The position numbers and the translations under genes are program-made. The notes under the pieces are model-generated. The model did not search any database. It saw nothing but the letters and a program-made list of their open reading frames with translations, and had not been told where the DNA came from. A stretch of DNA of 64,000 nucleotides. It comes from Limnomonas spitsbergensis. Lineage: Eukaryota > Chlorophyta > Chlorophyceae > Chlamydomonadales. Shown here piece by piece: positions 59,316 to 64,000 of this stretch. The stretch covers positions 546,001 through 610,000 of the forward strand of contig JAYJMM010000090.1 of assembly GCA_037349105.1 (NCBI GenBank), written 5' to 3'. Numbering within the stretch: the stretch's first letter is position 1; every line of letters starts with the position of its first letter.

Positions 59316-60612
59316 CTTTTCGGACGGCGGTCAGAACATGGCTTTGTGACGCCCGGAATGGGAAAGCCTCCTTCCTTTCCGTCTTCAGTGCAGAGTGCAG
59401 CACGTACTACAGTTTACTGGCGGGGCCGGTGGGTGCTGCCTTGCTGTTTCGTGTATGTTATGATGGGTCAGAGTAGCGCGTGTTTGCCTGTCGCCCTCGC
59501 CCAGCTAACCAGCTACACGAGCTAGCTACCGACTACACACTAGCAAGCACGAGCTGGGAACCTATATTAAAAACGTGTCGCGTTGCAATATTAATTGACA
59601 AGGGAATACTTTGTGTACTGGTGCCGTAGAAGCGGGTAGAGTTTGCGCACCCCTATTTTCCATTTTGTAACAGAGTGGCACTTGTAATGCCTTAGACTGC
59701 CTCCTTGTTTTCATGCCTATTGTATCCATGCTAGTAGCTAGGATATGAAACCATTAGTTTTGCTAGTTCGCCTATTACTCTAGGCGGATTGAAGCCGTTT
59801 CCGTTTGTGTCTCTTTTCCGAATCTCCTGCCGAAGTTCGGTGATTACTATAACTGCCATGACACTTTGACACCATGACATGCTGACTAAGTTCCATGACA
59901 CTCTGACTGTGTCCATGACTCTACTATGCATAGTAGTAATTGTTATTTGTCATAGACTAGGGCCTGCCTAATCTGCCTTGTCTACTTATACTCTGGCCTT
60001 CTAGTTTCAAGTAGATTGTTATAATATCATTTGACTGCACAGTTGTTACTACGTTGTAACAAGAGGCTGCCACATCGTCCCCGACTCCCCGACTCTGAGA
60101 CTCCCCGGTTCCCAGTCGCTTGAAGACTCGCTCTCACAAGTAAGAGTTGCTCCTGTTATACATTTTATCGGAATCACCGCGCATGCCAAAAACATGCCAC
60201 ATGCACACCGAAATCATGAAAATAATTCTATTTTCCGGCCGCACAACGGCAATTTTGACTTGTTTTCGACTGCATTTTTATGAGTCCGTGCACATAGTAG
60301 CCCATGTCTGACTGGTTAGCGCAGCTGGTTTTGAATCAATTTTAAACCGCGCAGCTAGTCTGTCCACCCCAACAAATAGTTAATTGATATTCATGTAGAC
60401 GTTAATACGTTATCTGCCTTCGCGTGAGGCAATAAGTGGGTGAGGCAATAAGTGGGCTCCTTTGTCGCAATGAAGCCCGTGTGAAGGTGAGGACGGTTGC
60501 ACAAAGTGTGAGCACTTCTTCGTGTGCCGATTTAAAGGTGAGTGATACAATATGCATAACGGAAACTTATTACCTAGCGCAATATCGTACCACTCCAAAT
60601 AAGTAGATATGA

Positions 60613-60986
60613 GCTTTCCACTTCACCCCAGACTACCCAGACCTTTCCACTTCACCCCGGGGTTTTCCACTTCACCCCAGGGCTTTCCACTTCACTCGAG
60701 GGCTTTCCATTTCACCCCAGGTACCCTAGGTACCCCAGAGCTTTTGACTTCACCATGGGGCTTTTCACTTCACTCCATGGCTTTCCGCTTCACCCCTAGG
60801 TTTTCCACTTCACTCAAGGGCTTTCCACTTTACCCTTGGGCGTTCCACTCACTTCACCTCATGGCTTTCCATTTCACCCCAGGGCTTTCCACTTCACCCT
60901 GGGGCTTTATTCCACTTCACCCCAGGGCTTTCCACTTCACCTCATGAGTGGCTTTCCACTTCACCCCATGGCATTCCACTTCCCCA
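60613..60986. repeat. ~20-bp minisatellite, unit 4
   Basis: Same array as in unit 1, with no copy-number change despite the divergence of the rest of the unit. Confidence 0.9.
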
Positions 60987-61186
60987 AGCAAGACAAGCAG
61001 CGATAATGGCGGTGTCGAGGGATATTAAGGCCAAGCTGTCAATTGTATAAAGCAAGGACTCCGCCCGTTTGTGTTCCTTTACTGCCTGCATGAATGTGGC
61101 AATTGGCATCAGTGATGCACATACGCTCACGTTTGGACGTTTTTCGTGGACACGGTCGCACGCACGTATTGACGAAACATTATGTA

Positions 61187-61591
61187 CCGTAGTCACGGAC
61201 GTGTTTCGTTGTTTTGATCGTTGTTCAAGGGACAACGAATCATAAAGAATGAACCTGTTAGACGTGCTTAAGGGGAACGAATCATAAAAAGTAAGATCCT
61301 TCGACACGACGTTCGACACGTACGGCAGTACGGCCAGTATGGTGCTGACTGGTAACGGTCCCAACTCTCTGCCAAGCACAACCTGGGCGAGTCATGCATT
61401 TAACTAGATGAACTTTGCTCTGTTACTGCCTTTTCCGCAGCGTAAACAAGCGGGTAAGGCTAAACGAACCAACAAGTTGGCATTCGCTAAGGGGCAACGA
61501 ATCAAAACAACCAAAAGGTCCGCGATAAATGATTCGGCTTTCTTAAGCAACAACGAACTCCGAAAACAACGAAACACGTCCGTGGCTACGG
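61187..61591. mobile_element. 405-bp MITE, unit 4
   Basis: Copy of the 42958-43362 element, with the same ends and flanking TA. Confidence 0.8.
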
Positions 61592-61789
61592 TATCTTATG
61601 ATACGCTTTTAGCTAAAAGTGTGGATTGGTGTGGGCAGTTATTTCGTATTTTCTCACGTTTCTTGCGCTGGAGGTAGGCTTTCATCTTCCATATCAATAT
61701 GATGTTTAACACAGCCACTTGTATGCCGACATTTGCATGCGATTAACGCCTTTTCGCTGGACTTCGGGGGCTCTGCATGCCCCCCAGCC

Positions 61790-62815
61790 CAAGGTAGCAC
61801 GATCCGGATACGCTTCTGCTCCGGTCCGCTCCGCTCCGCTTCGATACGGCGGGCTTGGAGTATCACTAGTTTGCAGTCAAAAAACTTGTTTTAGGCACAT
61901 CACTGGCATACATACTGGCTTACAAAGACATGAAGATGGTTGCATGCCAGCAGACAGCCCCCATGTATGCCCAGATGGCACATCCCCCCCTCTACTGGCC
62001 CCAAAGTAGCCATGCCTCCATGCAGCATGCATGCATATTAGTCAGGACTAAGGACCATGCAAATTGCTATGGCTAAACAGTCAGTGATCGATGCAGTCCC
62101 CAAATCCTGAACTGTCCAAACAGTAACAACTTCAGTCAGTACGGTTGTTGCCATGCATAACTAATTCCCCCTCAAGTTTTCCCCCTTGCTCTTCAAATCT
62201 GCAACCTTGCTTGATACCGTCGGTATGCAGAATTTGGCGACTTAAGCTCAGGGTTCCCCGGGTGAAGGCTGGATTTCCTTAGCTCGTGCTGAATTGCTGA
62301 TCGATCGGACGACTCGGAAACCGTAGTCACGGACGTGTTTCGTTGTTTTCGGAGTTCGTTGTTCTTTGAAACAGCCAATTGATTGATAGCATAAATATTT
62401 CCCTGTCACTTCGTTGCAATGGGCTTAAGGCTTCGTCCGGAGCCAAAAAAGCCTAGCTAGCTTGCATTGCTTGCAATGCCATCGCGAATTGGAAGACAAC
62501 TTGGAGGGGTCAGATGGTTTACGCGTTTCCTGAGGTTATCAACGAATATGTCTAGAACGTCAGCGACGTCCTCAGTTCTATCGGACATGTGACGGTACCG
62601 TATGTAGGCGTACTATCGCGTGGTTGTTGATTCCCGCCCCCTGTGGCCTCTAAGCAACACGTGTGCAAGGGCTGCATGGCCTGCCATGTCGCCCGGAAGG
62701 GCTGCACACACATTTCATGCATGGTGAGCCGGATCGGAGCAGTATTGCCGTATCCGGAGCGGAGCAGCGATCCGCTCCGGATACGAAACAGGTTTTGCCG
62801 TATTGTGCTACCTTG
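61790..62815. mobile_element. Non-autonomous hAT-type element B, unit 4
   Basis: Same 1,026-bp length, ends and CCCCAGCC duplication. Small changes occur near 62074-62084 (GGCTAAACAGTCAGTG). Confidence 0.85.
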
Positions 62816-62994
62816 CCCCAGCCCCCATCGCCAAGTTGAGCGTATGGACAACGGTATGGGTATTGAAACTTGAAAGACGTATGCATACGTAAATTATCCA
62901 TACGTACGTCATACGCGTACGGGCATCTGCCCATTCAGACCTTGTTGCGACATGTTTGACTAGACTTCTAGACGCCTACATTGATATAGAAAAA

Positions 62995-64000
62995 GCAGGG
63001 GACATGCGCGCGTCTCTAGTGAGAAGGCTGATCCGATAGAAGCTCGCATGACTGGTGCCACTGAGCAACGACCAGAAGATTGGAGCATGTCAGCATGTTG
63101 CTGCATAGCCCGGTCTAGTTGCTCCGGTGTGCTGGAGGTGAGCCCTGCCAACCACAAGGGATAGGCCGGCATATGCCATGACCAGCTGCTGGGACCGTAA
63201 GCCGCCGAAACGTCGCCTTGCGCTCATTTACACAAGGCAGCTTCGAAAGGGTGTACATTGCGCTCACATTCCAACGGCCGCACAATGTGAATTGAAAAGT
63301 GTAAATCTAGTGTTTGGGGGTCGGGGAGGGACTGAGGATGGATATCGGGTGAGCAGCCGTCGTGGTAGACAATTAGTTATGCTTAGAACAGTGCATACCC
63401 GATGGGCCCTGCTGAACATGTTTACTTCGGGCTACCTGGTTCAAGTCCACGGCGGGTGCCGTGCTGGCGCAAGCCAAGAGCCGCACTAGCCAGAGGGAGT
63501 GTGCTTGTGTGCACATTGTTTTGCGAATGCGGCTCAGCGCGATCAGCGGCACTGCTAATACCAGAGGACGGCGCAACGGTCAGCTGCGAGAGGCACGTTG
63601 CTGCCAGCGGTGTTAGGCACGGGGGGATAGCGAGCAGGTGGAGGATGCGCTACATGTTTGCTTCTAGTGCCCTAGTGCCAGGGAGCAGTTACGGGAGCGG
63701 GGGTGGGCAGGTCCTCCGGGCGCTGCCACTAACTTCCACTAGTATTACCAGACTGAGCAAGGGTGGGATGCACTTGCTTTTGTGGACTGTGTTGTGGGCG
63801 TTGTTGAGGGTTAGTCTCTAGGGATTCTGAGGCGCCGGTGTCGAATGCCTTTCCGGCCTTCTCTTTTGGTCCTTTCTTTTGTTGTTGTTGTTTGACCCCT
63901 TTTTCGTTTCTTCTCTTCTCCCTTCTGATCAGTGGCGCGCCCTCGCGGCCAAGCAGGGGTGGGATACGCTTGTTTTTGTGGACTTTTCTTTTCTTAGATG
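62995..64000. repeat. Tandem unit 5 (partial, cut by window end)
   Basis: The first 1,006 bp of a further unit. It shares TTTACACAAGG and GGTGCCGTGCTGG with unit 4 and has its own changes (GCACATTG for GCGCAATG near 63512). The array continues beyond the window. Confidence 0.93.

Larger units (their letters stand above)
57749..62994. repeat. Tandem unit 4 (5,246 bp, no 1.2-kb insertion)
   Basis: The most diverged complete unit, with many substitutions and small deletions across 57,980-60,480. For example, TTTACACAAGG replaces TTTACCCAAGG and one A is lost near 59094. It has the empty hAT site at 59737-59744 and a tRNA copy with a T-loop change. The last ~2.4 kb is again near-identical to the other units, so divergence is uneven. 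Confidence 0.95.

Overview
The window looks like nuclear DNA of a green plant-lineage eukaryote, most likely a unicellular green alga. The reasons are spliced genes with GTGAG/GTGCG donors and TGCAG-type acceptors, plant-type telomere motifs (CCCTAAA) in satellites and introns, a plant-style MutS2 gene whose N-terminus is compatible with a plastid transit peptide, a eukaryotic tRNA gene followed by a T4 Pol III stop, and hAT and Tc1/mariner-type non-autonomous transposons. Nothing resembles bacterial operons. Species assignment is inference. Most open frames in the window are by-products of repeats.

Layout. 1-2245: a 103-bp tandem array cut by the window edge. 2246-3010: four degenerate ~110-125 bp units. 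3011-21809: a 50-bp satellite of 376 units with a telomere-like core and one single-base deletion. 21810-22150: a short single-copy segment with one possible exon. 22160-24750: a (CCCT)-rich minisatellite containing a 553-bp internal duplication. 25075-28798 (minus): the N-terminal half of a MutS2 gene, modelled in four exons with consistent splice phases. 28799-30570: no gene recognised. 30575-32285: a 12-bp minisatellite. 32297-32632: a stop-interrupted polyglutamine coding remnant. 33918-39220: a 5.3-kb element with ~190-bp terminal inverted repeats and a multi-exon gene of unknown function. 39513-64000: four complete and one partial copy of a 5.25/6.49-kb tandem unit.

Each complete 39.5-64 kb unit carries one tRNA-Gly(UCC) gene (probably damaged in unit 4), a ~20-bp minisatellite, a 405-bp TA-flanked MITE and a 1026-bp hAT-type element with an 8-bp target duplication. 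Units 2 and 3 also carry a second, 1231-bp hAT-type element; units 1 and 4 keep the empty site. This dates the insertion relative to the tandem amplification.

The most unusual pattern is in the MutS2 gene. All four inferred exons have degenerate tandem copies of an exon-intron junction lying in the neighbouring intron, so the introns appear to have grown by repeated duplication of splice junctions. The conserved ATPase and C-terminal half of MutS2 is absent from the window. The next ~22 kb in the direction of transcription is almost entirely satellite DNA, so the gene is either truncated or interrupted by a very large satellite-filled intron.
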